Shown here piece after piece: positions 37,802-46,757 of a DNA stretch of 64,000 nucleotides. Under the pieces are notes generated by a model. That model was not told where the DNA came from, searched no databases, and worked only from the letters and a program-made list of their open reading frames with translations. This stretch comes from Bifidobacterium rousetti (lineage in GTDB: Bacteria; Actinomycetota; Actinomycetes; Actinomycetales; Bifidobacteriaceae). The position numbers and the translations under genes are program-made. The stretch spans positions 1 through 64,000 of the forward strand of contig NZ_PEBH01000012.1 of NCBI RefSeq assembly GCF_008698235.1. The letters run 5' to 3'. Position 1 is the first letter of the stretch; every line of letters starts with the position of its first letter.

Positions 37802-38511
37802 CGGCTTGGCCTGCGTTTTCTGGTGGGTTTGTCGATGTTCGGGGCTTTGCCTTGGACGGCGTTGATGGCGTCGCGTCCGATGGCGCGGGCGTCACGGCCG
37901 CCTCCGGTGAGCGCGTCGGATTCGGCGCGGGCTCTGGCCACCCGAACGTGTTTGGAGGCGAGCGTGTCGAGGGCCTGTTCCCGTGCGGCCATGACCCGTA
38001 TGCTCCACGGGTCCCGGTAGTCGTAGATCGGTTGGCTGATGCGAGTGCGGTCGGGCAGTTCGTTGCGTCGGGTCTTGCGGTCCACCGGGTAGGATCGGCA
38101 TGCGGGGTTCGCGGATTGGATGTAGTGGATTGCGGTGGCGAGGTCGGCGATGCGTTCCTCCGCCGTTTTGTCCATGTCGATGAGCACGCGGCCCTGCACG
38201 TGTTGTTCGTCGCATACGGTGCGCGTCCATGTTTCGTAGTCGCGCACGTCAACGGTGTCCCGTTGGTCGCGGTCGTGCTGGTATCGCGTGGCATCGAACC
38301 GGTAGGTGATGTCGTGCGGGTGCACGTCGGCCGACCATTCGGGCAACGGTTCGATGGGGATCTCGCGCAGGGTGACGAGCCGGTACGGTGGTTCGATGTC
38401 CCCGTAGGAGCCTTGGGGCTGGAGGATGCCGAAGCCTTCCATGCGCAGCTCGTAGCCGAGGCGTTTGAGTTCGTCCTGCAGTTGCCGGTAGGCGGTGTCC
38501 ATGGTGGTCAT
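37798..38511 (-). CDS. Hypothetical protein of the mobilization operon
   Basis: A 237-residue charged soluble protein, start after GAGGAGACC. No family recognised; the middle part has many Asp/Arg/Tyr, the C-terminus is very basic. Located between the ArdA-like and SSB-like genes in a contiguous operon. Confidence 0.55.
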   Translation of the reverse strand: MTTMDTAYRQLQDELKRLGYELRMEGFGILQPQGSYGDIEPPYRLVTLREIPIEPLPEWSADVHPHDITYRFDATRYQHDRDQRDTVDVRDYETWTRTVCDEQHVQGRVLIDMDKTAEERIADLATAIHYIQSANPACRSYPVDRKTRRNELPDRTRISQPIYDYRDPWSIRVMAAREQALDTLASKHVRVARARAESDALTGGGRDARAIGRDAINAVQGKAPNIDKPTRKRRPSR

Positions 38512-38529
38512 GCTGGTCTCCTCGGCGGC

Positions 38530-39990
38530 TTATCGGTTGCGGGTCTTCGTCCGGTCCGGTGCGGATGGATGGGCTGTGGGGTCGTCGGCGCGCTGGCTGG
38601 CCCGTTGACGTATGCCGTCGAGCACCGTGTCCTTGCCTTTCGACGTGTTCGGCTCTTCCTCTTTCGCCGGTTTGGGGTTGAAGGAGGTGAGGGGTGCGGG
38701 CAGCGCGTATCCCTGGTCGATCGGGGTGATGCCGTCGGCGGGGTCGAGTTCGCCGGCGGGCATGGCGCCCATGGTTTCGGCGAGTATCGCGGCGGCGTCG
38801 CCATGCCCGGTCCGGTCGGCGATGATGCGTTGGAGGGTGTCCTCCAATCCTGCGCTGATGTCGGTGGAATCGGTGGGCATGATGCACTGGTAGACGGGTG
38901 CTCCCCAGTTCGTCGCCGTGCCGGCGAGCGTGTATTCCATGATGCGTTCGCCGGGTTCGAGCAGTGATTCGAGCTGGAACGGTTCCCGTGCCGGCATCTG
39001 GTCGGGATTGGCGTGTTCGGCTGCGTGTTCGGCGACGAGTCTGGCGAACGTGGCAGAGCCTGAGGGCATGTCGCCGTCCAGCTGGTCGGCCACCGGTTTG
39101 ACGAGGCCTTGGACCTGTCGGCGCAGGGTTTCGTCATCGGTGTCGTTGGCCCGCATGATGCGTTCGGTGATGCGTTCCGTGCCGTCCGATCGCATCACGT
39201 TGTCGTGCGTGTCTCCCCAGCGTTCAACCATCTGCAATGCATCGGAGACCGTCGGCATCGTGGCGTCGAGGCCGGGCTCGTCGTCGGTGTAGGCGTCGAT
39301 GATCTGCTTGAGTTCCGTGTCGGAATACCGTTTGGTGTCGGGGATGGTGGCGTCGATCAGGAACCCCTGGTCGGCGAGGGTGACGTTGTCGTTGATGGCG
39401 GCGTCGCGCCCGTATTTCGCCACGTCGAAGTACATGCCGTATGGGCCGTCAAGGAGTTTCGCGAGTTCGGCGTTTTGGTTGACGCAATGCCAGCCGTACA
39501 TCTCGTCCAGGTCGGGCGTGTTCTCCTGCGTGATGCCTTGCGGCGGGTCGTAGGTCATGTATTCGATGTCCTCGGATTGGACGAGCAGGTTCGCCAGTCC
39601 GATCGGGTCGTGCACGCCGTTCATGTCGGCCGCCAGCCGTACCGCCTCCAATGCTTCGGGCTGGTCTTGCGTGAAGATCCGGGCTGCTTGTGCGAGCGTG
39701 TTCAGGGCGTGGAGGTCTTCGTATTCGCCGGGCCGGTAGTCGAGTGCGGCGAGCAGTCCCGTGTATTCGTGGTCGAAGATGCCGTATTCCTCGTAGACGA
39801 CGTCTCCTTGGCGTCCGATCTCATAGGCTTGCTGCGCGTCGAGCGTCAGTCCGACCTGTTCGGTGAGGAACCGGTCGATCCGCTGCTCGTCCGTGGGCAG
39901 GCGCAGCCATCCGCCGATGAGCGTGCCCTCGTTGTATCGGCCGAGGTTGCCTACCCATACGTTGATCGTCAGATCGTCTTCCGCCATCAT
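38530..39990 (-). CDS. ArdA-like antirestriction protein with long C-terminal extension
   Basis: A 486-residue protein. The first ~165 residues match ArdA: I-N-V-W-V-G-N-L-G-R-Y-N-E-G-x-L-x-G-G-W-L-R-L-P, then E-E-Y-G-I-F-D-H-E-Y. ArdA mimics DNA and blocks type I restriction during conjugation. The rest (about 320 residues) is acidic and lacks recognised domains; the tail is basic. The start overlaps the previous stop (ATGA at 39990); ATG at 39987 has better spacing from AAGGAG. Over twice the usual ArdA length. Confidence 0.75.
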   Translation of the reverse strand: MMAEDDLTINVWVGNLGRYNEGTLIGGWLRLPTDEQRIDRFLTEQVGLTLDAQQAYEIGRQGDVVYEEYGIFDHEYTGLLAALDYRPGEYEDLHALNTLAQAARIFTQDQPEALEAVRLAADMNGVHDPIGLANLLVQSEDIEYMTYDPPQGITQENTPDLDEMYGWHCVNQNAELAKLLDGPYGMYFDVAKYGRDAAINDNVTLADQGFLIDATIPDTKRYSDTELKQIIDAYTDDEPGLDATMPTVSDALQMVERWGDTHDNVMRSDGTERITERIMRANDTDDETLRRQVQGLVKPVADQLDGDMPSGSATFARLVAEHAAEHANPDQMPAREPFQLESLLEPGERIMEYTLAGTATNWGAPVYQCIMPTDSTDISAGLEDTLQRIIADRTGHGDAAAILAETMGAMPAGELDPADGITPIDQGYALPAPLTSFNPKPAKEEEPNTSKGKDTVLDGIRQRASQRADDPTAHPSAPDRTKTRNR

Positions 39991-40997
39991 CGGCTCCTTG
40001 TCTGTGATTGCTGTGATTGCGTCCGCGTTCTTGCCGGCGTGGTGGATGGTGTCTGTGCACGGCGTTCGGCCCTGTCCTTGATGGCGTCGAGCGTCCGGCT
40101 CTTGCCGGCCTTCCGGGATTGCTCGGCCGCCTGTCCGGGGTTCTCCGGGCCGGGTGCTGCTGCTGGCGGTTCCTCGCCGGATCGGGTGCCGGTGGTGGCG
40201 GTGACCGGTTTGTTTTCGGCGCGTTGCCTCGCGTAGGCCATGCGTTGCGCTTTGACGGCGCGGCACAGCTGCCATGCGTCGTCGATGCGCATGGTCTCGC
40301 GTTGCTCGCCTTTGCCCCGCCACAGTTCCACCGGTTCGCCGGGTTTGAAGCTGACGGTCACGTCGCGCCCGTTCAGTTTGGCGTCCCGTGCATGGTCGGT
40401 CAGGAAGCGGTCGAGCTGCCATCCGGTCAGGTCCACGCCGCGGATGCTGGTGCCTTGCGGTATCGCCACGCGCATCTTGTCGAACACGCGCCCGTCCTTG
40501 GAGGTCATCCGGTACAGGTGCACGTAGCTGTTGGGGAAGTTCACGCGCGGCCAGATTTCCTTTGTTCTTCCGCCGGCCGCGGGTTGCGTCGGCTGCTCGC
40601 CGCCGGGACGGCCGACGGCCGTCCCGTCCTGCTTCGGCTCCGGGGCCGGGGTCTGCGCGTTCCCGGGATGTTCGGACTGCCATTGCGTCGGCGTCTGTAT
40701 GGCGTCGGGCGTGTTCCATGATCGTGCGGCCTGCGTGCGGATGCGTTGGGCGATCTCGTCGGAGGCCTGGTCGAGGTCCGGCGCGGGGAAGCCGATCTCG
40801 GCGTCGGGCCATGCCTGGTTGTGGCGTCGGATGGCGTCATCGACGACCATGCGGGCGACCTGGTCCAGCCGGTTGTCCTGCGGCATGCCGGCGGCCGCGT
40901 ATTGCTCGCCGCGTCGTGCGATGTCCGCCAGGGCCTGCCGGTCATTGTCGATGAGGTTGTCCATGAGCCAACGCGCGTTGGCTGAAAGCTCGGGCAT
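39987..40997 (-). CDS. Hypothetical protein of the mobilization operon
   Basis: A 336-residue protein: helical N-terminus (about 1-95), a Pro/Gln linker, a conserved-looking middle block (about 148-250; P-R-V-N-F-P-N-S-Y-V-H-L-Y…V-R-V-A-I-P-x-G) and a basic tail. Site AAGGAGCATC. Probably an accessory of transfer; no family assigned. Confidence 0.55.
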   Translation of the reverse strand: MPELSANARWLMDNLIDNDRQALADIARRGEQYAAAGMPQDNRLDQVARMVVDDAIRRHNQAWPDAEIGFPAPDLDQASDEIAQRIRTQAARSWNTPDAIQTPTQWQSEHPGNAQTPAPEPKQDGTAVGRPGGEQPTQPAAGGRTKEIWPRVNFPNSYVHLYRMTSKDGRVFDKMRVAIPQGTSIRGVDLTGWQLDRFLTDHARDAKLNGRDVTVSFKPGEPVELWRGKGEQRETMRIDDAWQLCRAVKAQRMAYARQRAENKPVTATTGTRSGEEPPAAAPGPENPGQAAEQSRKAGKSRTLDAIKDRAERRAQTPSTTPARTRTQSQQSQTRSR

Positions 40998-41036
40998 GGC
41001 GATGCTCCTTTCCGGTCATGGTCGTCGCGCATCCGT

Positions 41037-41939
41037 TCACCGGGTGCGGGTGCGTTGTTTCGAGGGCGCGGTGCGGCGTTGGCCTTCGATGCGTTTGCCG
41101 GCCCGCTTGCGGATGTCGTTCAGGGTCTGTTGTTTGGTTTTGGGGCGTCGCACGCCGCCGTCCGGGGCGGGGATGTCCATGCGGTTCCAGTCCAGGCCCC
41201 GCGAGCGTGCGGTCAGGGATTCGATCGCGTCGGCGATGCGTCTGGCCTGGCCGGCCGGGTAGGTGAAGCGCACTGTGTCGTCGGCGACCCGTTGCGTGTG
41301 GTGGGGTATGTGGAGCCGGTCGAGCTGGTCGGTGATGATCGCGGCGTCACGGTCCCAGGGCACCGTGCGGAAGTCGAACTGGCCGTTCGATGGCGATTCG
41401 GCGTCGAAGGCGAGGCGCAGCGCGTCGTCGGATGGTTCGAGGAACGGGTTCGGCTCCTCCCGTTCCGGCATCGGCGTCGTCTCCGCGGGCGGCTGCGCGT
41501 GGTCGGCGCCACCGGGTTCGGGAATCGTGGCGGTCTCCTGTTGGGCGAGTTCCCGGTTGAGGCGTTCGACGATGCGCGAGACGACGTGGTTGACCTCGTC
41601 GGCGTCCCTGCCTTGGAAGTGGAGGAAGGTGCGGCCGGTGTCGCGGTCGTGCTCGATGTGGAAGGTGATGCCGGCCTTTTTCAGGTCGTGTTCGAGCTGC
41701 CGGGCGTATCGTCCGGTGACTTCCTGCACGTTGATCGGCTCGCCGGTGCGATGCAGGGTTTTGCCGTCCACCTTGCCGGTGGTCCTGATGCGCCGTAATG
41801 TCTCGCCGGTGGCGCGCACGCCGATGCCGAGCAGGTGCAGCGCCTTGTCGAGCCCGTATTTGGTCACGTCGATGATGACGCGTGTGCCTTGTTCGCTGAC
41901 GCGCATCATGAGTTCCTGTGCCTGATCCTCGGCCGCCAT
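41037..41939 (-). CDS. PcfB-like (DUF3801) relaxase-accessory protein
   Basis: A 300-residue protein. The N-terminal 115 residues fit PcfB/DUF3801: a helix pair, G-E-P-I-N-V-Q-E-V, then K-A-G-I-T-F-H-I-E-H-D-R-D-T-G-R-T-F-L-H-F-Q-G-R-D-A-D. PcfB bridges relaxosome and coupling protein. A second, weakly similar unit follows (about 185-245: D-R-L-H-I-P-H-H-T-Q-R-V-A-D-D-T-V-R-F-T-Y-P), suggesting a duplicated domain. Lies between relaxase and ArdA-like gene. Confidence 0.7.
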   Translation of the reverse strand: MAAEDQAQELMMRVSEQGTRVIIDVTKYGLDKALHLLGIGVRATGETLRRIRTTGKVDGKTLHRTGEPINVQEVTGRYARQLEHDLKKAGITFHIEHDRDTGRTFLHFQGRDADEVNHVVSRIVERLNRELAQQETATIPEPGGADHAQPPAETTPMPEREEPNPFLEPSDDALRLAFDAESPSNGQFDFRTVPWDRDAAIITDQLDRLHIPHHTQRVADDTVRFTYPAGQARRIADAIESLTARSRGLDWNRMDIPAPDGGVRRPKTKQQTLNDIRKRAGKRIEGQRRTAPSKQRTRTR

Positions 41940-41990
41940 GGGATTCTCCCGTCATCCGTCGTGGTTCGTTGCGTTCCAGCTTCCGCCGGC

Positions 41991-43442
41991 TCACCGGTTC
42001 CTGCGGCGGACACGATGCCCGTCATCGCGGCGTTGCGCGCGCCGTGCGCCGTCGGAGCGTTCGGAGGTTGGCGTGGTGCGGGCGATGAGCCGGCGCAGGG
42101 CAATGGCGTCGGAGGCCAGGCTGCGGGTCTCCTGCTCCTCGATGGCGAGCTGGGCCTCCAGTCCCGTGACGTCGGCTCCCTGATCGTGGTTGTCGGCGAT
42201 GAGCGCAATCAGGGCGCGCATGTGCTTCGCGTTGCGTTCGACGGAGTCGGTGAGTCGGCCGAGCGTCGCCAATCGGCCGTCGCCCTCATCAATGACCTGG
42301 GCGAGCACCTTGAGCTCGCGTAGGCTGTCGGCGAGCCGGTCGCAGGCGATCGCCTGACGCAGCGCGCGCCCGTTCACGCCGGTCATGTCCCGGCCGCCGA
42401 ACCGTTGCCGGCAGTAGTCCTCAAGCCGCAGCGCGGGCCGTGCGAACCATGCGTACAGGCCCTCGCAGTCCGTTGACCGCACATAGCCGCCGTTCCCGTC
42501 GATGAGCACCTGTCTGACGTCGTCGGACAGGTAGGCGTGCCAGATCCTTCCGTCGCGCACGAGCCGGTCGCACGGTATGGCCAGGTGCAGGCGTCCGTGC
42601 GTGCCGGGCACCCGCACGGTCACCGCCGTGTCCGTCCGACGGGTGATCATGGCCTCGTGGAAGGTGATCTCGCTGAGCGTGCGCCGGTGGATCTTGCCCA
42701 TGACGGCGAGCATGTTGTATGCCACGCCCAGTCTCCGGTCTCGGATTCCGCGGGTCTGCCCGCATGGCGTGTAGGTGATGCGTCCGCCGCGAACGGTCGC
42801 GTTGACGCCGAGCGTCGCGAGTTCGCGGCGGAATCCCGCGAAGTCATGGGCGTTCATGCAGGCCGTGTCGATGCTGGTGCGCAGCCGGTCCTTGAAGTTG
42901 CCGCCTCTGGCGCTCAGGTGGAGTTCCCCAATCGACGGGGCCACGCGCCCGGACTGTTCCGGCATGAGGGTGTGCAGCCCGTATTCGCGGCACAGCCGGT
43001 CGCTGATCCTCCGCCATTCGCCCAAGGTCCCTTTCCGCAGACGCAGGGCCTTGCCCGTGATCCGGTCTGCCGGGCAGATGAGGATGTGGTTGTGCATGTG
43101 GGACCTGTCGGTGTGGGTGGCGATCACGTAGTCGTGCGTGCCTCCGGTGATCTCCCGGACGAACCGTTCCCCGATCAGATGCGCCAATCGGGGCGTGACC
43201 TGGTCGGTGGGATCGAACGATTGGATCACGTGCAGCGCCAACACGGCCCCCTGCCGGCGTGATCCGCCTTTCGTGGCGTCCAACGCACGTTCGAAGCCGC
43301 GGGCGATGGACTCGACGTCCGTGATGTCATCGCCGACGGTGGTCGAGGCCCACCGGTAGCCGTCGGTCTTGACCGGGTTCGTCACGTAGGCGATGCTGCG
43401 GGCGAGCGTGCTTTTGATCTTGCCGATCTTGACTACAGCCAT
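41991..43442 (-). CDS. MobP-type relaxase
   Basis: A 483-residue relaxase. The N-terminal nuclease domain has the histidine triad H110-T-D-R-S-H115-M-H117-N-H119, and a candidate catalytic Tyr near residue 19 (S-I-A-Y-V). It nicks oriT and stays bound to the 5' end. C-terminal part helical and basic. Overlaps mobC by 10 bases. The pair MobC plus relaxase is standard for mobilizable actinobacterial elements. Confidence 0.92.
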   Translation of the reverse strand: MAVVKIGKIKSTLARSIAYVTNPVKTDGYRWASTTVGDDITDVESIARGFERALDATKGGSRRQGAVLALHVIQSFDPTDQVTPRLAHLIGERFVREITGGTHDYVIATHTDRSHMHNHILICPADRITGKALRLRKGTLGEWRRISDRLCREYGLHTLMPEQSGRVAPSIGELHLSARGGNFKDRLRTSIDTACMNAHDFAGFRRELATLGVNATVRGGRITYTPCGQTRGIRDRRLGVAYNMLAVMGKIHRRTLSEITFHEAMITRRTDTAVTVRVPGTHGRLHLAIPCDRLVRDGRIWHAYLSDDVRQVLIDGNGGYVRSTDCEGLYAWFARPALRLEDYCRQRFGGRDMTGVNGRALRQAIACDRLADSLRELKVLAQVIDEGDGRLATLGRLTDSVERNAKHMRALIALIADNHDQGADVTGLEAQLAIEEQETRSLASDAIALRRLIARTTPTSERSDGARRAQRRDDGHRVRRRNR

Positions 43443-43837
43443 TCGGGCACCCCTTCGGGGTCAACGTCGGTCTCCACCCGGACGCTCAGGCCCGCGACCA
43501 GCCGTTCCGCCTGGCGCAGCTCGTCGAACACGCGCGAGAGCATGGCCAGGTCCGTCTCCCGCGTGGTGTTCGCGTGACGGGCGATCTGGTTGACGTTGTT
43601 GCCGATCCTCGCTAGTTGGGCGCTCACGTCATGCAGGTTCGCGGGCACGGTGATGTTGACGCGGTGGGCGCATCTGATCCGGTTGCGGGCGAACGCCATC
43701 CATCCCACGGGCCTGAGCCCGGCCTGGATGCGCTGACGGTTCTCCACTTTGAGCGAGTCCGCCACCCACCGCCATTCCTCCTCGCTGAACGTGACCGCCT
43801 TGCGGATCGTCCTGGAACGGTTGCCTTTCCAGCCCAT
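43433..43837 (-). CDS. mobC: MobC relaxosome protein
   Basis: A 134-residue protein with N-terminal ribbon-helix-helix-like DNA-binding part (T-F-S-E-E-E-W) and the MobC signature L-A-R-I-G-N-N-V-N-Q-I-A-R-H-A-N. It helps open oriT for the relaxase. Start at 43837 follows GAGGAGG; upstream in-frame codons look non-coding and include the oriT repeats. Confidence 0.85.
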   Translation of the reverse strand: MGWKGNRSRTIRKAVTFSEEEWRWVADSLKVENRQRIQAGLRPVGWMAFARNRIRCAHRVNITVPANLHDVSAQLARIGNNVNQIARHANTTRETDLAMLSRVFDELRQAERLVAGLSVRVETDVDPEGVPEWL

Positions 43838-44125
43838 CGCTGCCTCCTCGTATCGGGTTCCACGGGTGTCCCGCGATCGGCCCCGAGCCTCGCGGGGCCG
43901 CGCCGGTGTACGTACACCGGCGATGCTTGCTGCACACCAACCGCCCCTCCGGGGAGGGGATGGTTGCGCACCGGTCAGTTTCACCTTCGCGCCACGCCAT
44001 GCGCGGCGGACTCCATGTCACGTTTCGCATGCCGGCGCCGGTTCCGTTTCGTGTCCGCCGGCATCATGGCCGGCGTCGTTCTACGATGCGGGGCAACGAA
44101 GAACAATCACCGTGAGGAGACCGTC
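43838..44125. other. Candidate oriT region
   Basis: 288 bases between divergent mobC and the next plus-strand gene. Inverted repeats: GGCCCC/GGGGCC (43879-43899), the perfect 18-bp palindrome CCGGTGTACGTACACCGG (43903-43920), and AACC..CCCCTCC/GGAGGGG..GGTT (43940-43966). Between the last two lies GATGCTTGCTGCACACC, whose GCTTGC recalls nic sites of pC221-type relaxases. No function shown. Confidence 0.55.
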
Positions 44126-44632
44126 ATGGCGAAGCCGAGGGAACGCAACCGGGCGATGCGCGCCATCGCAGACAACGCATTGGATGCCGAGTTGGAGGCG
44201 CTTCGGCGCAAACGCGGCGAACTGTCGCGTTTGGGCATCCTGCTGGACGACATGCGCTGGGCCGCGGAACGATTCCGCGACGCCGCACAGTCGTTCTGCG
44301 ACGACCATCACATGCCGCGCGCCCAGCTTGTGCGCACGCTCAGAATGGAGCCGAGGGAGACGGGCATGGCGTTCCATGCCGTCACTCCCGACTACGGGCA
44401 GGCCAATCCCGCCGACGGTCACAGTGAAATCCATGATGGCGAGGATTCGGCCGTCGAATCCGGCGGCCGACCGGCATCCGCCGCCGATGCGCCGGAGACT
44501 GCCCTGACGGAGGACAACGCCGCAACGGAGAATGCGGCTGATGCCATGGATGCTGACACGTCCGGTTCGATTGGATTGGACCCGGAGGGGTTGCGATTCG
44601 GTTTCCCGCGTCCTGGCGGCTACGCTGGATGA
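44126..44632 (+). CDS. Hypothetical protein divergent from mobC
   Basis: A 168-residue protein: first 75 residues helical and basic (MAKPRERNRAMRAIADNALD…), remainder acidic, Ala-rich and probably disordered. Site GTGAGGAGA. Position beside oriT suggests a role in the relaxosome or in regulating it; unproven. Confidence 0.55.
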   Translation: MAKPRERNRAMRAIADNALDAELEALRRKRGELSRLGILLDDMRWAAERFRDAAQSFCDDHHMPRAQLVRTLRMEPRETGMAFHAVTPDYGQANPADGHSEIHDGEDSAVESGGRPASAADAPETALTEDNAATENAADAMDADTSGSIGLDPEGLRFGFPRPGGYAG

Positions 44633-44660
44633 CATTGGCGACATACGGGAGGTGACGGCG

Positions 44661-44993
44661 ATGCCGATGCTGCTGGTGATGCTTGGCCTGTCGCTGGCGA
44701 CGGGCGTGATACGCACGCTGATGCGGGGCGTGGCCTCGTGCCTTGCCCTGCTCGCGCACCCGTTGCGGCTCGTGGTGTTCCTCGCGAATTCCGTGTTCAC
44801 GGCGTTCGCCATGCTGTCGGGATTGCTCATGCTGGCGTTCCTGCTCATGCATTTCCTCGCCGGCTCGGACGCTCCGGCATTGGACGGCTCTTTCACGTTA
44901 ATCGTCGCCGCTTTCCTCACGGCCGTGCTTGCGAGCATGCTCATGGATTGGTGCGACGCGCGGCTCCGACGACGCTCCGCCCGCCACGGCTGA
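44661..44993 (+). CDS. Small polytopic membrane protein
   Basis: A 110-residue protein with three hydrophobic segments (about 1-18, 28-66 as two, 78-94) and a basic C-terminus. Good site (GGGAGG). Co-directional with the previous gene. Could be an entry-exclusion protein of the element; not supported by similarity. Confidence 0.55.
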   Translation: MPMLLVMLGLSLATGVIRTLMRGVASCLALLAHPLRLVVFLANSVFTAFAMLSGLLMLAFLLMHFLAGSDAPALDGSFTLIVAAFLTAVLASMLMDWCDARLRRRSARHG

Positions 44994-45065
44994 GCGTCAC
45001 CCGCCGCCGCTTGGCTCCGGCAGGTGCGGGCGCGCATGCGCCGTCACGTTTCGCCGTCCGCGCCC

Positions 45066-45103
45066 GGACTGGGCGGAACCCTTATTCCGGTTCCGCCCAG
45101 TCC
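45066..45103. terminator. Bidirectional terminator hairpin
   Basis: A perfect 15-bp stem GGACTGGGCGGAACC (45066-45080) / GGTTCCGCCCAGTCC (45089-45103), 8-base loop, between the convergent membrane-protein gene and parB. Confidence 0.7.
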
Positions 45104-45108
45104 GTCGC

Positions 45109-46668
45109 CTATTCGGCGTCTTCCGGTTCGCCGGACGCGTCGTCGGTCTGCGACGTCCCGTCGTCGTCCGGTTCGCCGTCCTGCCCTATGCCGGCATCCC
45201 CGCCATTGTCGTCGTCATCGATTGGCACGAGGGAGCCGTTGAGGGCTTCGGCCTCCATGTCCGAGGTGCGGTAGCCGAGCGTTTCCAAAGCCTCGTACAG
45301 CGGCGCGGCGTGTTCCGCGATGGTCGCCGCGCCGCGCCACGTTTCCCAGCTGACGCGTTCCTCGGCCAACGCGTAGAGCAGTCCGAACGCGGCCCGTTGC
45401 GGGTCGCCGGCAATCATCGCGGTGACGGACGCGCGTAACGGGTCTTCGGCCTCGTCCTCCGGCTCCTCGGCATCGGTGTCGTCGCCCGTCGTGTCGATGC
45501 CGGTGATTTGCTCCCAGACGTCTTCGGCGTGACTGTCCCATTGGTCGAATCCCTCGGTGAGCGCATCGAGCGCGAATCTCGCGGACAGCAGGGCGACGGC
45601 CCTGCCGATGCCTTTCGGCTGGGATTTCAGTTCCATGAGATGCGTCACGAACGCGATGCGCAAATCACGGCTTGCCCGCGCGAACTCCTTGGCCGGTGCC
45701 GCCTCGCGTTCCTCGCGTTCCCGTTCCTCTCGCCAACGCGCCTCCCGCGCCTCGCGGGCCGCGGTCTCCGCCTCCTCGTCCACGGTCTCGTACAGGACGA
45801 TGCCGCGCGCCCATGACGCGCCTTCGGCCCGCACCCCCACGACGGGCGTGGCACCGTCATGGGAGTCGCGCCATGCGTCGATGGCCTTGGCGATGTCGCC
45901 CATGGTCAGCATCGTGGTGCGTCGCAATCCCTTCGGCGAGTCATACCAGTTGTCCGTGTTCGGCTGTTCGTCGGCCGCGTCGATGCCCATGCGTTCCAAT
46001 TCGGCTCGCGCCGTGTCGAGCCATTCGCGCCATGTCCGCTCCTGCCGGGCGTGCTTGACGGCCATGTTCCAGTTCTTGCCGCCCGCCGCCTCGGCGAGCC
46101 GTTCCTGAAGGTCTGGATACCGGTCGAAGTCGGCTATGGTCTCCCAGTCGTCGATGCTCAGCTGGGCGGTTCCGGCCTTGCTTCGCGCGTTCTCGCCGAT
46201 GGCGGCTATCTTCAGGCGTCGGCGCACCAATGACACGGAACGGCCGGTACGTTGCGCCGCCTCGTCCACGCCCACGCCCAAATCGAGAAGCCCCTGATAG
46301 CCGTCGGCCTCCTCGATGACGGTCAGGTCGGCGCGCTGGCTGTTCTCCACGAGCATGAGCTCGCGTTGCTCCCGTTCCGACAAATCGGCCACCACGGCGG
46401 GCACCCGGCTCAATCCGGCGAGTTTGGCGGCGGCGAGGCGACGATGCCCGATGACGAGCAGGTAGCGTCCCCGCGGCGTGGGAGTGACGAGCAAGTTCTG
46501 CCGGATGCCCTGCGCGCGTATCGAATCCGCGAGTTCCGACACGTCGCCCACGTCACGGCGCGGGTTCGCGGGGTTCGGGTCGATGAGACCCACGTCCAGC
46601 ATGACGATGTTCGATTCGTCCATGCTCTCGTCGGTCATTACGGGACGTTCGATGATTGCGGTTTCCAT
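45109..46668 (-). CDS. parB: ParB/Spo0J-family protein
   Basis: A 519-residue protein: ParB N-terminal nuclease-like/CTPase domain (about 22-112; L-I-D-P-N-P-x-N-P-R-R-D…G-I-R-Q-N-L-L-V…Y-x-L-V-I-G-H-R-R-L-A-A-A-K), an HTH domain (about 120-170; V-D-E-A-A-Q-R-T-G-R-S-V), and a long helical and acidic C-terminus. Start at 46668 follows CAAGGAGA. Either the centromere binder for the ParA at 3113 or an ICE-type ParB nuclease-like protein. Confidence 0.85.
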   Translation of the reverse strand: METAIIERPVMTDESMDESNIVMLDVGLIDPNPANPRRDVGDVSELADSIRAQGIRQNLLVTPTPRGRYLLVIGHRRLAAAKLAGLSRVPAVVADLSEREQRELMLVENSQRADLTVIEEADGYQGLLDLGVGVDEAAQRTGRSVSLVRRRLKIAAIGENARSKAGTAQLSIDDWETIADFDRYPDLQERLAEAAGGKNWNMAVKHARQERTWREWLDTARAELERMGIDAADEQPNTDNWYDSPKGLRRTTMLTMGDIAKAIDAWRDSHDGATPVVGVRAEGASWARGIVLYETVDEEAETAAREAREARWREEREREEREAAPAKEFARASRDLRIAFVTHLMELKSQPKGIGRAVALLSARFALDALTEGFDQWDSHAEDVWEQITGIDTTGDDTDAEEPEDEAEDPLRASVTAMIAGDPQRAAFGLLYALAEERVSWETWRGAATIAEHAAPLYEALETLGYRTSDMEAEALNGSLVPIDDDDNGGDAGIGQDGEPDDDGTSQTDDASGEPEDAE

Positions 46669-46703
46669 GATTGTCTCCTTGAAAAAATCGGATGATTGGG
46701 ATT

Positions 46704-46735
46704 GGTCGGGGCTTCCGGCGTCGGAAGCCCCGACC
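46704..46735 (-). terminator. 14-bp hairpin between DUF4192-like gene and parB
   Basis: GGTCGGGGCTTCCG (46704-46717), 4-base loop, CGGAAGCCCCGACC (46722-46735); on the minus strand GATTTTTTC follows after a short gap. It likely attenuates the transcript before parB. Confidence 0.65.
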
Positions 46736-46757
46736 GGATTGAATCCGCGGCCGACGC

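Noticed and set aside
44994..45065. Gene between the membrane protein and parB
   Set aside because: Only short frames; the interval is explained by a terminator hairpin.
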